DNA from: Bacteroidales bacterium
GTDB lineage: Bacteria > Bacteroidota > Bacteroidia > Bacteroidales > UBA932
Direction of reading: 5' to 3'
DNA: 64,000 nucleotides
Assembly: GCA_017428945.1 (NCBI GenBank)
Contig: JAFRPW010000033.1
Coordinates: 21,192-85,191, forward strand
The notes under the pieces: model-generated
What the model was told of the DNA's origin: nothing
Databases searched by the model: none
The model's input: only the letters and a program-made list of their open reading frames with translations
Program-made: the position numbers and the translations under genes
Part shown: positions 1 to 9,158 of the stretch, in pieces
How positions within the stretch are numbered: the first letter of the stretch is position 1
Layout: each line of letters begins with the position of its first letter

Positions 1-204
1 GCTTGCCGTCATGGATGCATGGTGGACATGGTCTGGCATCTGAACCAGTTTTACCACCCTGATATCATAACGGTCAGCCATAGTGCAGAAGACAGTAAAA
101 AAGACCAGATGATCCCTTATGTTGTAAAACAGTACACCTCTGTCTACTGTTCTTTGGTAGCAGTGGTTTATCTCACTTACAGTTACTTTTCTTTTTTTCT
201 TCAT
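1..204 (-). CDS. Y1/HUH (IS200/RAYT-like) transposase, N-terminal part, runs off the window
   Basis: A minus-strand frame opens with ATG at 202-204 (MKKKRKVTVSEINHCY...) and stays open for 68 codons to the window edge. Its end reads VQMPDHVHHA, with the His-hydrophobic-His motif at residues 59-61 preceded by MPD. This is the hallmark of Y1_Tnp single-strand transposases (the usual form is MPNHVHLL), enzymes that cut and join hairpin-bearing single-stranded DNA with one tyrosine. The catalytic tyrosine would lie downstream, outside the window. Whether the gene is intact cannot be seen. It may be a free-standing RAYT that mobilises palindromic repeats rather than a classical IS200 transposase. 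The plus-strand frame over the same bases has no recognisable content. Confidence 0.62.
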   Translation of the reverse strand, partial: MKKKRKVTVSEINHCYQRTVDRGVLFYNIRDHLVFFTVFCTMADRYDIRVVKLVQMPDHVHHASMTAS

Positions 205-221
205 AACCGAATAATATGACC

Positions 222-240
222 AATTGCGAAGTTGGCAATT
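222..240. repeat. Small hairpin upstream of the transposase gene
   Basis: AATTGC at 222-227 and GCAATT at 235-240 can pair around a 7-base loop. It lies 18 bases upstream of the transposase start codon, a place where HUH elements often carry a recognised hairpin. Its role here is a guess. Confidence 0.3.
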
Positions 241-306
241 TATCCGTCACATTATCAGCATGATACGAGTTTTTTCATAACAAGCTAACCGCTTTGGGAT
301 CAATCA

Positions 307-338
307 TTTGCGTAAAAAAGTCAAAAATCTTATATTTG
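307..338 (+). promoter_or_regulatory. Bacteroidota promoter of the M64 peptidase gene, near-leaderless
   Basis: TTTG at 307-310 and TATATTTG at 331-338 are separated by 20 bases, the expected spacing for the Bacteroidota housekeeping sigma factor. The last G of the -7 box lies exactly 5 bases before the A of the ATG at 343, so transcription should begin at or next to the start codon. Confidence 0.65.
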
Positions 339-342
339 CTTT

Positions 343-1569
343 ATGAAAACGGTTCCTTTTATTATAGCCATTTTTCTCTCTGCGACGCTGAGTGCGCAGT
401 CGTTTCAAGCTCACTTTACGGATTCTACGCTACGGCTGGATTATGTTTTCTGCGGGAACGCTTCACATAGTGCGATATTCTTCAGAGAGGCGTCTGTATT
501 CAGTGGCTGGGCAGGGCGGAAGCATAATCTGGGCGAGCCGGCTCTGAGGGGCAACGGTCAGATAAGGGTAAAGGACCCCAGCAGCGGGGAGACCCTTTAT
601 GTAAACAGTTTCTCCTCCCTGTTTCAGGAATGGCAATCCACAGAAGAGGCGCAGAAACTGGACAAGGCCTTCGAGAACACATTCCTGGTGCCTTGTCCCA
701 GGCATCCTGTTCGCATAGAAGTTGTGCTATTTGACAATCGTGCCAGGCAGAGCTGCATCATTGCCCACACAATTGACCCCAGGGACATCCTCATACGAAG
801 CGTAGCTCCTACAGAATCAACGGTCCTGAAGGATTCCGGGAAAGACGCCATAGACATAGTCATCGTCTCTGAAGGATACACCGCCAGGGAGAAAAGCAAG
901 TTTTATGACGATGCCCTCAGGGCAGTTCAGGCCCTGTTTTCCCACGAGCCCTTTACATCGGTCAGGGACAAGTTCAGTGTACGTGCGGTTTTCTCAACTT
1001 CGGAGCACAGCGGAGTAAGCGTTCCAGGCAAAGGTGAATGGAAAAACACCACCCTCCATTCCAACTTCGACACCTTCTACAGCAGCCGCTACTTGACAAC
1101 ATCTTATATTTGGGGACTTTACGATATCATCGGCACAACTCCGGCGGAGCATGTCATCGTCATCGCCAATACACCACAATACGGAGGAGGAGGAATCTTC
1201 AACAACATAACTCTTGTAACCAGTGACCATCCCACCTTCGCCCGCGTGCTTGTGCATGAATTCGGCCACGCCTTTGCAGGTCTTGCCGATGAATATGCAT
1301 ACGACGAGATGGCTGAAACCGTTTACCCCGCCGACACCGAGCCCTGGGAGCCCAACATCACTACACAGGCAGACTTCGCCTCCAAATGGGCCGATATGCT
1401 TAAGGACGGCACTGTTGGCCTGTACGAAGGCGGCGGCAACCAGACAAAAGGAGTATGGCGCCCCGTCCCGGACTGTCGCATGCGAACCAACACGTATCCG
1501 GACTTCTGCCCGGTCTGCACACGAGCCATACTCAGAACCGTAGAGTACTCCGTGACGCCAACCTACTGA
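343..1569 (+). CDS. Secreted M64 family metallopeptidase (IgA peptidase M64)
   Basis: A 408-residue protein with a signal peptide (residues 1-18, ending LSAQ). An N-terminal all-beta domain typical of Peptidase_M64_N (about 20-150) is followed by the catalytic M64 domain. The zinc site is visible as VHEFGHAFAGLADEY, with H305, E306 and H309 forming HExxH and a downstream ADEY segment. The family includes an IgA-cleaving clostridial enzyme, but most Bacteroidota members have no demonstrated IgA substrate, so only a secreted zinc peptidase is claimed. The paired cysteines near the C terminus (CRM..., FCPVC) could form disulfides or bind metal. The gene is monocistronic, with its own promoter and a hairpin after the stop codon. 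Confidence 0.88.
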   Translation: MKTVPFIIAIFLSATLSAQSFQAHFTDSTLRLDYVFCGNASHSAIFFREASVFSGWAGRKHNLGEPALRGNGQIRVKDPSSGETLYVNSFSSLFQEWQSTEEAQKLDKAFENTFLVPCPRHPVRIEVVLFDNRARQSCIIAHTIDPRDILIRSVAPTESTVLKDSGKDAIDIVIVSEGYTAREKSKFYDDALRAVQALFSHEPFTSVRDKFSVRAVFSTSEHSGVSVPGKGEWKNTTLHSNFDTFYSSRYLTTSYIWGLYDIIGTTPAEHVIVIANTPQYGGGGIFNNITLVTSDHPTFARVLVHEFGHAFAGLADEYAYDEMAETVYPADTEPWEPNITTQADFASKWADMLKDGTVGLYEGGGNQTKGVWRPVPDCRMRTNTYPDFCPVCTRAILRTVEYSVTPTY

Positions 1570-1588
1570 CTATCAATGTTTTAACACA

Positions 1589-1618
1589 TTGTCCCTAGGT
1601 GCATTTACCCAGGGACAA
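1589..1618 (+). terminator. Hairpin after the M64 gene, probable terminator
   Basis: TTGTCCCT (1589-1596) pairs with AGGGACAA (1611-1618), with GGT/ACC as extra inner pairs. No clear U-tract follows, so termination strength is uncertain. Confidence 0.5.
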
Positions 1619-1726
1619 CTATTTATAGCATTGATTATCAACGACTTATTATCACGGGCGCATTGCGGCATCCCTGCACCTGAATGCGGCGTCACTGTCC
1701 TATATACAAGTATATTGCCATCATCC

Positions 1727-1758
1727 ATTGGTTATTACGCAAAAAAAGAGTAAATTAG
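1727..1758 (+). promoter_or_regulatory. Promoter of the esterase-GH3 operon, near-leaderless
   Basis: TAAATTAG at 1751-1758 is a one-mismatch -7 box with ATTG at 1727-1730, 20 bases upstream. Its G again sits 5 bases before the ATG at 1763. Confidence 0.5.
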
Positions 1759-1762
1759 TAGC

Positions 1763-2968
1763 ATGAAACGCATTATAACACTACTTTTCATGGCAATTGC
1801 TTTTTCTGCAAATGCACAGCAGGCGCTCTGGAGCGGTCCTGCACCCGAATCCCCCGTTATCAACGAAGACGGTACTGTTACCTTCCGCTATCGTGCCCCA
1901 AAGGCCATCAAGGTGGAGGTGACAGGCGATTTCCTGCCCACACAGAAGATGGAAGTGGAATGGGAAGGCCAGAAGAGGACCTTTGACGTTCCTGGAGCAC
2001 GTGAACTCAAGGAAGGAAAGGGCGGAGTATGGGAGTACACTACGGAATTCGCAGTTGCCCCTGATCTGTACAACTACACCTTCCGAGTGGACGGAGATAC
2101 TGTCATAGACCCTCACAACATGTGGGTGAACCGTGACGTTTCCACCCTTACAAGCGTCCTTCTTGTTCCAAAGGAAGGATACAGGAGTGACCTTTACGCC
2201 ATCCACAAAGTCCCTCACGGCACGGTGTCAAAGGTCTGGTATCACAGCGACATGGCCGGTTTTGACCGCAGGCTCACAGTATACACTCCTGCCGGTTATG
2301 AGACTTCAAAGGCAAAGTATCCCGTCCTGTATGTTCTCCACGGCGTAGGCGGAGATGAAGACGCATGGGTAACTCAGGGCCGTGCAACGCAGATTCTGGA
2401 CAACCTCATCGCACGCGGAGAGGCAAAGCCGATGATTGTAGTTTTCACAAACGGCAACATCTCCCAGGAAGCCGCCCCGCTGGAGAACTCAAACGGCTAT
2501 GTGAATCCCACAATGCAGCTTCCCCAGACCATGGAGGGAACTTTCGAGACCGCTTTCCCGGAAATAATAAAGTTCATCGACGGACGTTACCGTACAATTG
2601 CCAAAAAGCAGAGCCGCGCAGTCTGCGGCCTTTCCATGGGCGGTTACCACACTCTTTACCTGAGCATCAACTACCCCCAGCTGTTCAATTACAGCGGTAT
2701 GTTCTCTGCAGCTGTGGTAGCAAGGGATTCCGTGAGCCCCATATACAAGGATTTCGACGCAAAACTCAAAAAGTACTATGCCGGCAAACCCGCCCTCCTC
2801 TGGATTGGCTGCGGCAAGACAGATTTCCTTTACCAGGCCAACAAGGACTTCATGAAAAAGCTTGACGACAACGGCTTCAAGTACACCTACATGGAAACCG
2901 AAGGCGGCCATATCTGGAGAAACTGGAGGATATACTTCACGGAGTTTGTTCCCCTGCTTTTCAAATAG
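1763..2968 (+). CDS. Secreted esterase of the esterase D/feruloyl esterase family
   Basis: A 401-residue protein with a signal peptide (to about residue 18, NAQQ). An N-terminal E-set/CBM48-like beta domain (about 25-130) precedes an alpha/beta hydrolase of the putative esterase family. The oxyanion segment is YVLHGVGGDEDAW. The nucleophile elbow is GLSMGG with S291, and the likely triad partners are D354 (GKTDF) and H383 (GGHIW). Relatives in gut Bacteroidota deacylate xylan (feruloyl or acetyl esters), and the GH3 gene 22 bases downstream in the same orientation fits plant-glycan breakdown. The exact ester substrate cannot be told from sequence. Confidence 0.83.
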   Translation: MKRIITLLFMAIAFSANAQQALWSGPAPESPVINEDGTVTFRYRAPKAIKVEVTGDFLPTQKMEVEWEGQKRTFDVPGARELKEGKGGVWEYTTEFAVAPDLYNYTFRVDGDTVIDPHNMWVNRDVSTLTSVLLVPKEGYRSDLYAIHKVPHGTVSKVWYHSDMAGFDRRLTVYTPAGYETSKAKYPVLYVLHGVGGDEDAWVTQGRATQILDNLIARGEAKPMIVVFTNGNISQEAAPLENSNGYVNPTMQLPQTMEGTFETAFPEIIKFIDGRYRTIAKKQSRAVCGLSMGGYHTLYLSINYPQLFNYSGMFSAAVVARDSVSPIYKDFDAKLKKYYAGKPALLWIGCGKTDFLYQANKDFMKKLDDNGFKYTYMETEGGHIWRNWRIYFTEFVPLLFK

Positions 2969-2990
2969 CCACATAACCAATTGAACAATA

Positions 2991-5318
2991 ATGAGAAAAG
3001 TCATTCTTTCTGCAGCAGCAGTTCTCTGCACTATCACAATGGTTGCACAGCCCAAACTCACCAAGGACAATATAGACGATGTCCTCAGGGCCATGACCCT
3101 TGAGGAAAAGGCCACCCTCTGCGTGGGCGGCGGCTGGGGCTCCATGACCGCGGGCTCGCTCACCGCATCGGACGCATCCCTGGTCTCTGGCGCAGCAGGT
3201 ACTACCCGCGCAATCCCCCGCCTGGGTATTCCCAGCACAGTTTTGGCCGATGGTCCTGCCGGCCTCCGCATAAATCCTACCCGTCCCGGAACAGCCCAGA
3301 CCTTCTACTGCACCGGTTTCCCGGTAGGAACAGTCCTGGCCTCCACCTGGAACACGGAACTTGTGGAACAGCTCACCACCGCCATGGGTGAGGAAGTAAA
3401 GGAATACGGAGTGGATGTCCTCCTTGCTCCCGGCCAGAACCTTCACCGCAATCCCCTCTGCGGCCGCAATTTCGAGTATTTCTCCGAGGATCCCCTCCTC
3501 ACCGGAAAGATGTCCGCAGCATACGTAAAGGGCATCCAGAGCAACGGCGTAGGTGTCTCCGTCAAGCATTTTGCAGCCAACAACCAGGAGGTTAACCGTT
3601 TGCATAACGACTCCCGCCTCAACGCCCGCACGCTCCGCGAACTCTATCTCAAGGGCTTTGAAATTGCCGTCAAGGAATCCGCTCCCTGGACCGTCATGAG
3701 CTCCTACAACAAGATAAACGGTGAATTCTCCCAGCAGAGCCACGGTCTCCTTACCACAATCCTCCGCGACGAGTGGGGCTTCGGCGGCATCGTCATGACC
3801 GACTGGGGCAACAAGGAAGGCACAGTCGCAGCAGTCCACGCCGGAAACGACCTCATGGAACCCGGCATGCAGAACGAGATAGACCGCATAGTAGCCGCCG
3901 TAAAGGACGGCAGCCTTGACGTGGCAGACCTGGACCGCAACGTCCGCCGTCTCCTTGAATACATCGTCCGCACTCCCCGCTTTGCCGGTTACAAGTTCAG
4001 CAACAAGCCCGACCTCTCCGGCCACGCCAAGCTTGTACGCAAGGCCACCCCGGAAGGCCTGGTCCTCCTGGAGAACAACGGAGTACTTCCACTTAAGGAT
4101 ATCAAGACCGTTGCACTCTACGGCACCGGCTCATATGACTTCATCGCAGGCGGCACAGGTTCCGGAAACGTCAACAAGGCCTATGTCCGCAACATTGCCG
4201 AAGGTCTCCGCGTAAACGGCCTGGAAGTGGACAAGGACATTGAAACCTGGTACAGACAGTACATCGACCTCACCAAGACAAGCCTCCGCAACAATACTTC
4301 CGGAAACGGCTTCGGAATTCTCCTGGGAGATCCCGTAGTGCCCGAGATGGAAGTAAGCCGCAGCTTCATGGAGCGCAAGCTTCGCGAATCCGACATAGCC
4401 GTCCTCACCATTTCCCGCAATGCCGGCGAAGGTGACGACCGCAAGAACGCCGACGGCGACTGGACCCTCACCGGCAACGAGCGCCAGATGATCCAGACCC
4501 TGGCAGACCTCTATCATGCAGCCGGAAAGAAGTTTGTGGTTGTGCTGAACATAGGCGGCGTCATCGAGACCGCTTCCTGGAAGCACATTCCGGATGCCAT
4601 TCTCCTTGCCTGGACTCCCGGACAGGAAGGCGGATATGCCGTCGCAGATGTACTCTGCGGTGCAGCCAACCCTTCCGGAAAGCTTCCCATGACCTTCCCT
4701 GTAGCTTACTTCGACATTCCTTCATCGGCAAACTTCCCTGCAAACTACAGCGGCGGCAACTCCATCGACCTGTCCTCGCTTCTTGGCGGCGGCAAGGCCC
4801 CCAAGGTTCTCAGGAAGGACATAGACTACACCAACTACGAAGAGGGTCTGAACGTCGGCTACCGCTACTTCACAACCGCAGGAAAGGGTGTCTCCTATCC
4901 CTTCGGTTACGGCCTCAGCTATACCACCTTCCAGTACAGCAAGCCTTCCGTGAAGGTTGCAAAGGACGGCACGGTGACGGCAAGCATCACCGTAAAGAAC
5001 ACCGGCTCAGCAGCAGGCAAGGAAGCAGTACAGCTTTATGTGAGCGCACCTTCCGGCGGCCTGGAGAAACCCGCATGCGAACTCAAGGCCTTCGCCAAGA
5101 CCCGTGAGCTCAAACCCGGAGAGGCCCAGACCCTCACAATGGTAATCGATCCTTATACCCTTGCATCATTCAACGAGGGTACAAGCGCATGGGAAACCGC
5201 TTCAGGCGCATACAAAGCCCACTTTGGAGCATCCGTGGCCGATATCCGCGCCACCGCCTCGTTCAAGATAGGCAAAGCCCTCTCATGGCCGGCAAACGCC
5301 GTATGCCTCCCTGAATAA
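2991..5318 (+). CDS. Glycoside hydrolase family 3 (beta-glucosidase/xylosidase type)
   Basis: A 775-residue exported enzyme with a signal peptide (to about residue 19, MVAQP). The GH3 N-terminal barrel contains the nucleophile motif VMTDWGN with D271. The second alpha/beta domain contains NAGEGDDR, whose E480 is a candidate acid/base. A C-terminal fibronectin-III-like domain occupies about 650-765. It removes non-reducing-end beta-linked sugars from oligosaccharides, probably in the periplasm or at the surface. Linkage specificity (glucose or xylose) is not readable here. It is the second gene of an operon with the esterase and is followed by a strong terminator. Confidence 0.9.
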   Translation: MRKVILSAAAVLCTITMVAQPKLTKDNIDDVLRAMTLEEKATLCVGGGWGSMTAGSLTASDASLVSGAAGTTRAIPRLGIPSTVLADGPAGLRINPTRPGTAQTFYCTGFPVGTVLASTWNTELVEQLTTAMGEEVKEYGVDVLLAPGQNLHRNPLCGRNFEYFSEDPLLTGKMSAAYVKGIQSNGVGVSVKHFAANNQEVNRLHNDSRLNARTLRELYLKGFEIAVKESAPWTVMSSYNKINGEFSQQSHGLLTTILRDEWGFGGIVMTDWGNKEGTVAAVHAGNDLMEPGMQNEIDRIVAAVKDGSLDVADLDRNVRRLLEYIVRTPRFAGYKFSNKPDLSGHAKLVRKATPEGLVLLENNGVLPLKDIKTVALYGTGSYDFIAGGTGSGNVNKAYVRNIAEGLRVNGLEVDKDIETWYRQYIDLTKTSLRNNTSGNGFGILLGDPVVPEMEVSRSFMERKLRESDIAVLTISRNAGEGDDRKNADGDWTLTGNERQMIQTLADLYHAAGKKFVVVLNIGGVIETASWKHIPDAILLAWTPGQEGGYAVADVLCGAANPSGKLPMTFPVAYFDIPSSANFPANYSGGNSIDLSSLLGGGKAPKVLRKDIDYTNYEEGLNVGYRYFTTAGKGVSYPFGYGLSYTTFQYSKPSVKVAKDGTVTASITVKNTGSAAGKEAVQLYVSAPSGGLEKPACELKAFAKTRELKPGEAQTLTMVIDPYTLASFNEGTSAWETASGAYKAHFGASVADIRATASFKIGKALSWPANAVCLPE

Positions 5319-5341
5319 AGGTCAAGTCATAAATCAATTAT

Positions 5342-5380
5342 ACCCCCGGTCTTCATAAAAGGCTGGGGGTTAATCTTATT
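5342..5380 (+). terminator. Intrinsic terminator after the GH3 gene
   Basis: ACCCCC at 5342-5347 pairs with GGGGGT at 5365-5370, extended inwards by further pairs to a roughly 10-bp stem. A T-rich stretch follows. Confidence 0.75.
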
Positions 5381-5394
5381 AAAAAATATTTTAT

Positions 5395-5402
5395 TATATT
5401 TG
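5395..5402 (+). promoter_or_regulatory. -7 box of the trkA promoter
   Basis: TATATTTG lies 21 bases upstream of the trkA ATG, directly after the GH3 terminator. The -33 region shows no clear TTTG. Confidence 0.5.
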
Positions 5403-5422
5403 TAAGTTAAAAGAACTGGGCT

Positions 5423-6790
5423 ATGAAAATAGTAATCGAAGGCGCAGGCCAGGTAGGTTCACACCTTGCAAAAATGCTTTCCGCAGAGGGCAGCGAGGTC
5501 AGTGTCATTGACGACGATCCCGCCCGCATCAGTGCGCTTGCCTCATCGGCCGACGTTAATACCGTACTTGGTCTCACTTCGTCCATCAGGAGTCTGAGGG
5601 ACGCCGGCTGCGCCACGGCAGACCTTTTCATAGCCGTTAATCCCCTCAAGTCCCAGAGTTCCAACATCGTCAGCGCCCTTCTTGCAAAGAAGCTGGGCAC
5701 AGAGCGCGTTATCGCCAGAATTGACGACGAGGATTTCCTTTCCCCGGAAAACAAGATACTGTTCAAGGACATGGGCCTTGACATGATGTTCTTCCCGGAA
5801 AAGAGCGCAAGCGACGAAATAGTGGACATGCTGCGCCACAGCGCCTCCAACGAGTCCATGGACTTTGCCCGCGGAAAGCTCCAGATGTCGGTTTTCAAAC
5901 TGGACGACGACTCCCCCCTCCTGGACATGAGGGTTGCAGACTTTGCCAAAGCCGTCGCGGAGCACAGCTCGGAGGCGGAATTCCGCATTGTCGCCCTTCA
6001 GAGGGAAGGAAAAACCATTATTCCAAAGTTCGACACCCCCTTCAAGTTCGGAGACTACCTTTACATAATCTCCTGCCGTGAAGGCATGCCCGCCCTCCTG
6101 AAATTCCTGGGGAAAGACCGCATAGTAATCCGAAAGGTAATGATCCTGGGCGGCTCGGAAATAGCCCAGATGGTGGCGGAAAAGCTCTCCGGGGACAACC
6201 TGGAAGACATCAAGATTATAGAATCCAACCCCGTACGCTGCAGAAACCTCTCCCAGGAGCTTCCCAGCTACGTCAACGTCGTTCAGGGCGATGCCCGAAA
6301 CACGGATTTCCTCATTGAGGAAGACATCATGGGGTTCCAGGCCGTCCTTGCCGTAACGGGCAACGACGAGCTCAACATCCTCTCCTGCGTGGCCGCCAAG
6401 AAGCTTGGAGTACCCAGGGTAATCGCCCAGGTAGAGAACCTGGAGTACATCCATCTTGCGGAAGAGATGGGCGTAGACTCCGTCATAAACAAGAAACTCA
6501 TCACTGCAGGCCGCATCTTCAAGTTCACCCTTTCGGACAAAGTAAGGTCCGTCAGGTACATGAGCGGCATGGATGCAGAGGTTCTGGAATACACGGCAGC
6601 TCCGGGTTCAAGGATTACAAAAGCCCCGCTAAAGGACCTGACTTTCCCCGCAAATGCCATCATAGGCGGCGTAATACGCGGAGGAGAAGGCTTCATAGCC
6701 GTTGGTACAACCCACATAGAGGCATACGACCGAGTTGCGGTATTCGCCCTTCCGGATGCCGTTAAGGAAATAGACAAATTATTCAGATAA
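5423..6790 (+). CDS. trkA: Trk potassium uptake regulatory subunit TrkA
   Basis: A 455-residue cytosolic protein with two tandem RCK modules. The first Rossmann NAD-binding loop is GAGQVG at residues 7-12, with the acidic VIDDD segment ending strand 2. The second begins at about residue 234 with [10 protein letters not shown]. TrkA binds NAD(H) and ATP and gates the TrkH channel. The length is typical of full two-repeat TrkA. No intact trkH lies in the window; only a trkH C-terminal remnant is seen near 29.8 kb. The downstream mmdA starts 4 bases after the stop codon, so the two are probably co-transcribed although functionally unrelated. Confidence 0.92.
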   Translation: MKIVIEGAGQVGSHLAKMLSAEGSEVSVIDDDPARISALASSADVNTVLGLTSSIRSLRDAGCATADLFIAVNPLKSQSSNIVSALLAKKLGTERVIARIDDEDFLSPENKILFKDMGLDMMFFPEKSASDEIVDMLRHSASNESMDFARGKLQMSVFKLDDDSPLLDMRVADFAKAVAEHSSEAEFRIVALQREGKTIIPKFDTPFKFGDYLYIISCREGMPALLKFLGKDRIVIRKVMILGGSEIAQMVAEKLSGDNLEDIKIIESNPVRCRNLSQELPSYVNVVQGDARNTDFLIEEDIMGFQAVLAVTGNDELNILSCVAAKKLGVPRVIAQVENLEYIHLAEEMGVDSVINKKLITAGRIFKFTLSDKVRSVRYMSGMDAEVLEYTAAPGSRITKAPLKDLTFPANAIIGGVIRGGEGFIAVGTTHIEAYDRVAVFALPDAVKEIDKLFR

Positions 6791-6794
6791 ACAT

Positions 6795-8351
6795 ATGAGC
6801 ATTCAGTCAGAAAACATTGAAAAATTGGTCGAAAGACGCGCCAAAGCCCGCCTGGGCGGTGGTGAAAAGCGTATCGATGCCCAGCATGCAAAAGGCAAGA
6901 AAACGGCAAGAGAACGCCTTGCCCTGCTTCTGGACCCCGGTTCCTTCGAGGAGTACGACATGTTCATGCAGCACCGCTGCACCAATTTCGGGATGGAGAA
7001 AAGCCACCCGGACGGTGACGGCGTTGTAACCGGCTGCGGCACAATCGGCGGCCGCCTTGTCTACGTCTTCGCACAGGATTTCACCGTGAGCGGCGGTTCC
7101 CTGTCAAAGACCATGAGCGAGAAGATTACCAAGATCCAGGACATGGCCCTCAGAAACGGCGCCCCCTGCATCGGCCTTAACGATTCAGGCGGAGCCCGCA
7201 TCCAGGAAGGAATAGACGCCCTTGCCGGCTATGGAGAAATCTTCGAGAGGAATATCCTTGCCTCCGGTGTAGTTCCCCAGATCAGCGGTATCTTCGGTCC
7301 CTGCGCAGGCGGTGCGGTATATTCCCCCGCCCTTACGGACTTCACCCTCATGGTCAAGAACACCTCCTACATGTTCCTGACCGGCCCTGCAGTGGTAAAG
7401 AGCGTCACCGGAGAGGTGGTTTCGCAGGAGGAACTTGGCGGAGCATCCGTCCACGCCTCAAAGAGCGGTGTAGCCCACTTTGCGGCAGAAAGCGAGGAAG
7501 AAGGCATCGAGACCATAAAGAAGCTCCTGAGCTACATCCCCCAGAACAATATGGAGACCGCCCCGGAAAAGCCCACTTCAGACCCTCTCAGCAGGGTTGA
7601 CGATGCTCTCAATTCCATAGTCCCGGACAACCCCAACAAGGCATACGACATGTACGCCGTAATTTCCAGCATAGTTGACGACGGAGATTTCTTCGAGATC
7701 CACAAAGAGTTCGCAAAGAACATCATCGTCGGCTTTGCCCATATGAACGGCAAGAGCGTAGGCATCGTGGCCAACCAGCCCAATGTGCTGGCAGGCGTTC
7801 TGGACATCAACGCTTCCCGCAAGGCCGCACGCTTCGTGCGCTTCTGCGACGCCTTCAACATCCCTCTGGTAACTCTGGTCGATGTCCCCGGCTTCCTTCC
7901 CGGAACACAGCAGGAGTACGGCGCCATCATAACCAACGGTGCTAAGCTCCTCTATGCCTATGGCGAAGCCACCGTTCCCAAGGTCACCGTCACCCTCCGC
8001 AAGGGCTACGGCGGAGCCCACATCGTCATGAGCTGCAAGCAGCTCCGCGGCGACGTCAACTACGCATGGCCTTCCGCACAGATTGCCGTGATGGGTGCCG
8101 ACGGCGCCGTCAACGTCCTCTATGCCAAGGAAATGAAGGAAGACCCTGAGAATGCAGCCAAGATATTCGATGAGAAGAAAGCCGAATACGAGGAGCTCTT
8201 CTCAAATCCCTACCAGGCCGCACAGAAGGGCTATATAGAAGATGTCATTGAACCCCGCAACACGCGTTTCCGCGTGATTCGCGCCCTTGAATCACTCGCC
8301 GGAAAGCGTCAGGAAATACCCGCAAAGAAACATGACAACCTTCCTCTATAG
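6795..8351 (+). CDS. mmdA: Methylmalonyl-CoA decarboxylase/propionyl-CoA carboxylase carboxyltransferase subunit
   Basis: A 518-residue protein of the acyl-CoA carboxyltransferase family with two crotonase-like halves. The N-terminal half contains [11 protein letters not shown] and the oxyanion segment [16 protein letters not shown]. The C-terminal half contains [14 protein letters not shown] and the YGGAHIVMS segment. It moves the carboxyl group of (S)-methylmalonyl-CoA to biotin on the carrier subunit, giving propionyl-CoA. The adjacent gamma, biotin-carrier and beta genes show that it belongs to a Na+-translocating decarboxylase rather than an ATP-dependent carboxylase, since no biotin carboxylase gene is present. 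This is the last energy-conserving step of the succinate-propionate pathway of Bacteroidales. Confidence 0.92.
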   Translation: MSIQSENIEKLVERRAKARLGGGEKRIDAQHAKGKKTARERLALLLDPGSFEEYDMFMQHRCTNFGMEKSHPDGDGVVTGCGTIGGRLVYVFAQDFTVSGGSLSKTMSEKITKIQDMALRNGAPCIGLNDSGGARIQEGIDALAGYGEIFERNILASGVVPQISGIFGPCAGGAVYSPALTDFTLMVKNTSYMFLTGPAVVKSVTGEVVSQEELGGASVHASKSGVAHFAAESEEEGIETIKKLLSYIPQNNMETAPEKPTSDPLSRVDDALNSIVPDNPNKAYDMYAVISSIVDDGDFFEIHKEFAKNIIVGFAHMNGKSVGIVANQPNVLAGVLDINASRKAARFVRFCDAFNIPLVTLVDVPGFLPGTQQEYGAIITNGAKLLYAYGEATVPKVTVTLRKGYGGAHIVMSCKQLRGDVNYAWPSAQIAVMGADGAVNVLYAKEMKEDPENAAKIFDEKKAEYEELFSNPYQAAQKGYIEDVIEPRNTRFRVIRALESLAGKRQEIPAKKHDNLPL

Positions 8352-8379
8352 CTTCATTCTCACCGCAGGCGGTGAAAGG

Positions 8380-8739
8380 ATGGCCCAGACGGACCCTCAC
8401 GGCTGGACGCTCACCCTCATAAGCGTGAGCACGGTCTTCGCGGCACTTATCGTCCTGTATTTCATCTACGATTTCACCGGAAACATCTTTTCCGGAAAGT
8501 ACAAGCGCAAACCCAAGGCCAAAAAGGTGAAAGGCACGCCCGATGCAGAGGTTGCGGCCGCCATCGCCCTTGCCCTGGACATGCAGGACGACGGTGACGT
8601 ATACGCCGCCATTGCAACTGCCGTGAACCTGTATCTCACAGAGTGCGCACACGACGCGGAGCCTGGCATCGTCACAATTGTTCCCCATACCTCCGCATGG
8701 AATAACAAGTCCCTCAGTTTCAGAAAATTACCAAGATAG
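8380..8739 (+). CDS. Na+-translocating decarboxylase gamma subunit (OadG family)
   Basis: A small membrane anchor subunit. The chosen start gives MAQTDPHGWTLTLISVSTVF..., with one transmembrane helix (about residues 10-30), a basic KYKRKPKAKK stretch and a cytosolic tail containing an alpha-helical AEVAAAIALAL segment. The start at 8380 follows a purine-rich AGGCGGTGAAAGG and leaves a 28-base gap after mmdA. An alternative ATG at 8332 would add 16 residues and overlap mmdA by 20 bases. OadG proteins hold the carboxyltransferase to the membrane beta subunit. The family is very divergent, so the assignment leans on position between mmdA and the biotin carrier and on the single helix. Confidence 0.75.
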   Translation: MAQTDPHGWTLTLISVSTVFAALIVLYFIYDFTGNIFSGKYKRKPKAKKVKGTPDAEVAAAIALALDMQDDGDVYAAIATAVNLYLTECAHDAEPGIVTIVPHTSAWNNKSLSFRKLPR

Positions 8740-8741
8740 AT

Positions 8742-9158
8742 ATGAAAGAGTACAAATTCAAGATCAACGGGAAAGAGTACAACGTGACCATCGGCGAGGC
8801 CGACGGAAAGAACCTTTCCGTAAATGTAAATGGCGCAGATTATCAGGTAGAGCTTGAAAACGCTCCTGCCGCAGCCGCTCCCGTGGCAGCTCCCGCAGCG
8901 GCCGCTCCTGCAGCAGCTCCCGCAGCCCCCAAGGCTGCCGGCGCCGGCGTAACCGTCAAGAGCCCCCTCCCCGGCATCATCATCAGCGTGGACGTCAAGG
9001 AAGGCCAGGCCGTGAAGCGCGGTCAGAAGGTTGCCGTCATCGAGGCCATGAAGATGGAGAACGACATCCTTGCCGAGGCCGACGGAACCATCACGGCCAT
9101 ACACACCCGTAAGGGAGATTCAGTACTTGAAGGTGCAGATATAGTAACCATCGCCTAA
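8742..9158 (+). CDS. Biotin carboxyl carrier subunit of the Na+-pumping decarboxylase
   Basis: A 138-residue protein with an N-terminal beta region (1-48), a flexible Ala/Pro linker (about 50-68, repeating AAPAA) and a biotinyl domain. The biotin-accepting lysine is K104 in the invariant EAMKMEND motif. It carries CO2 from MmdA to the membrane beta subunit. The linker lets the biotin domain swing between active sites. The stop codon overlaps the next start (TAATG), so translation with the beta subunit is probably coupled. Confidence 0.93.
   Translation: MKEYKFKINGKEYNVTIGEADGKNLSVNVNGADYQVELENAPAAAAPVAAPAAAAPAAAPAAPKAAGAGVTVKSPLPGIIISVDVKEGQAVKRGQKVAVIEAMKMENDILAEADGTITAIHTRKGDSVLEGADIVTIA

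Noticed and set aside
19-219. Plus-strand frame of 66 codons at the left edge
   Set aside because: No recognisable motif; the minus strand over the same bases encodes a convincing Y1 transposase N terminus.
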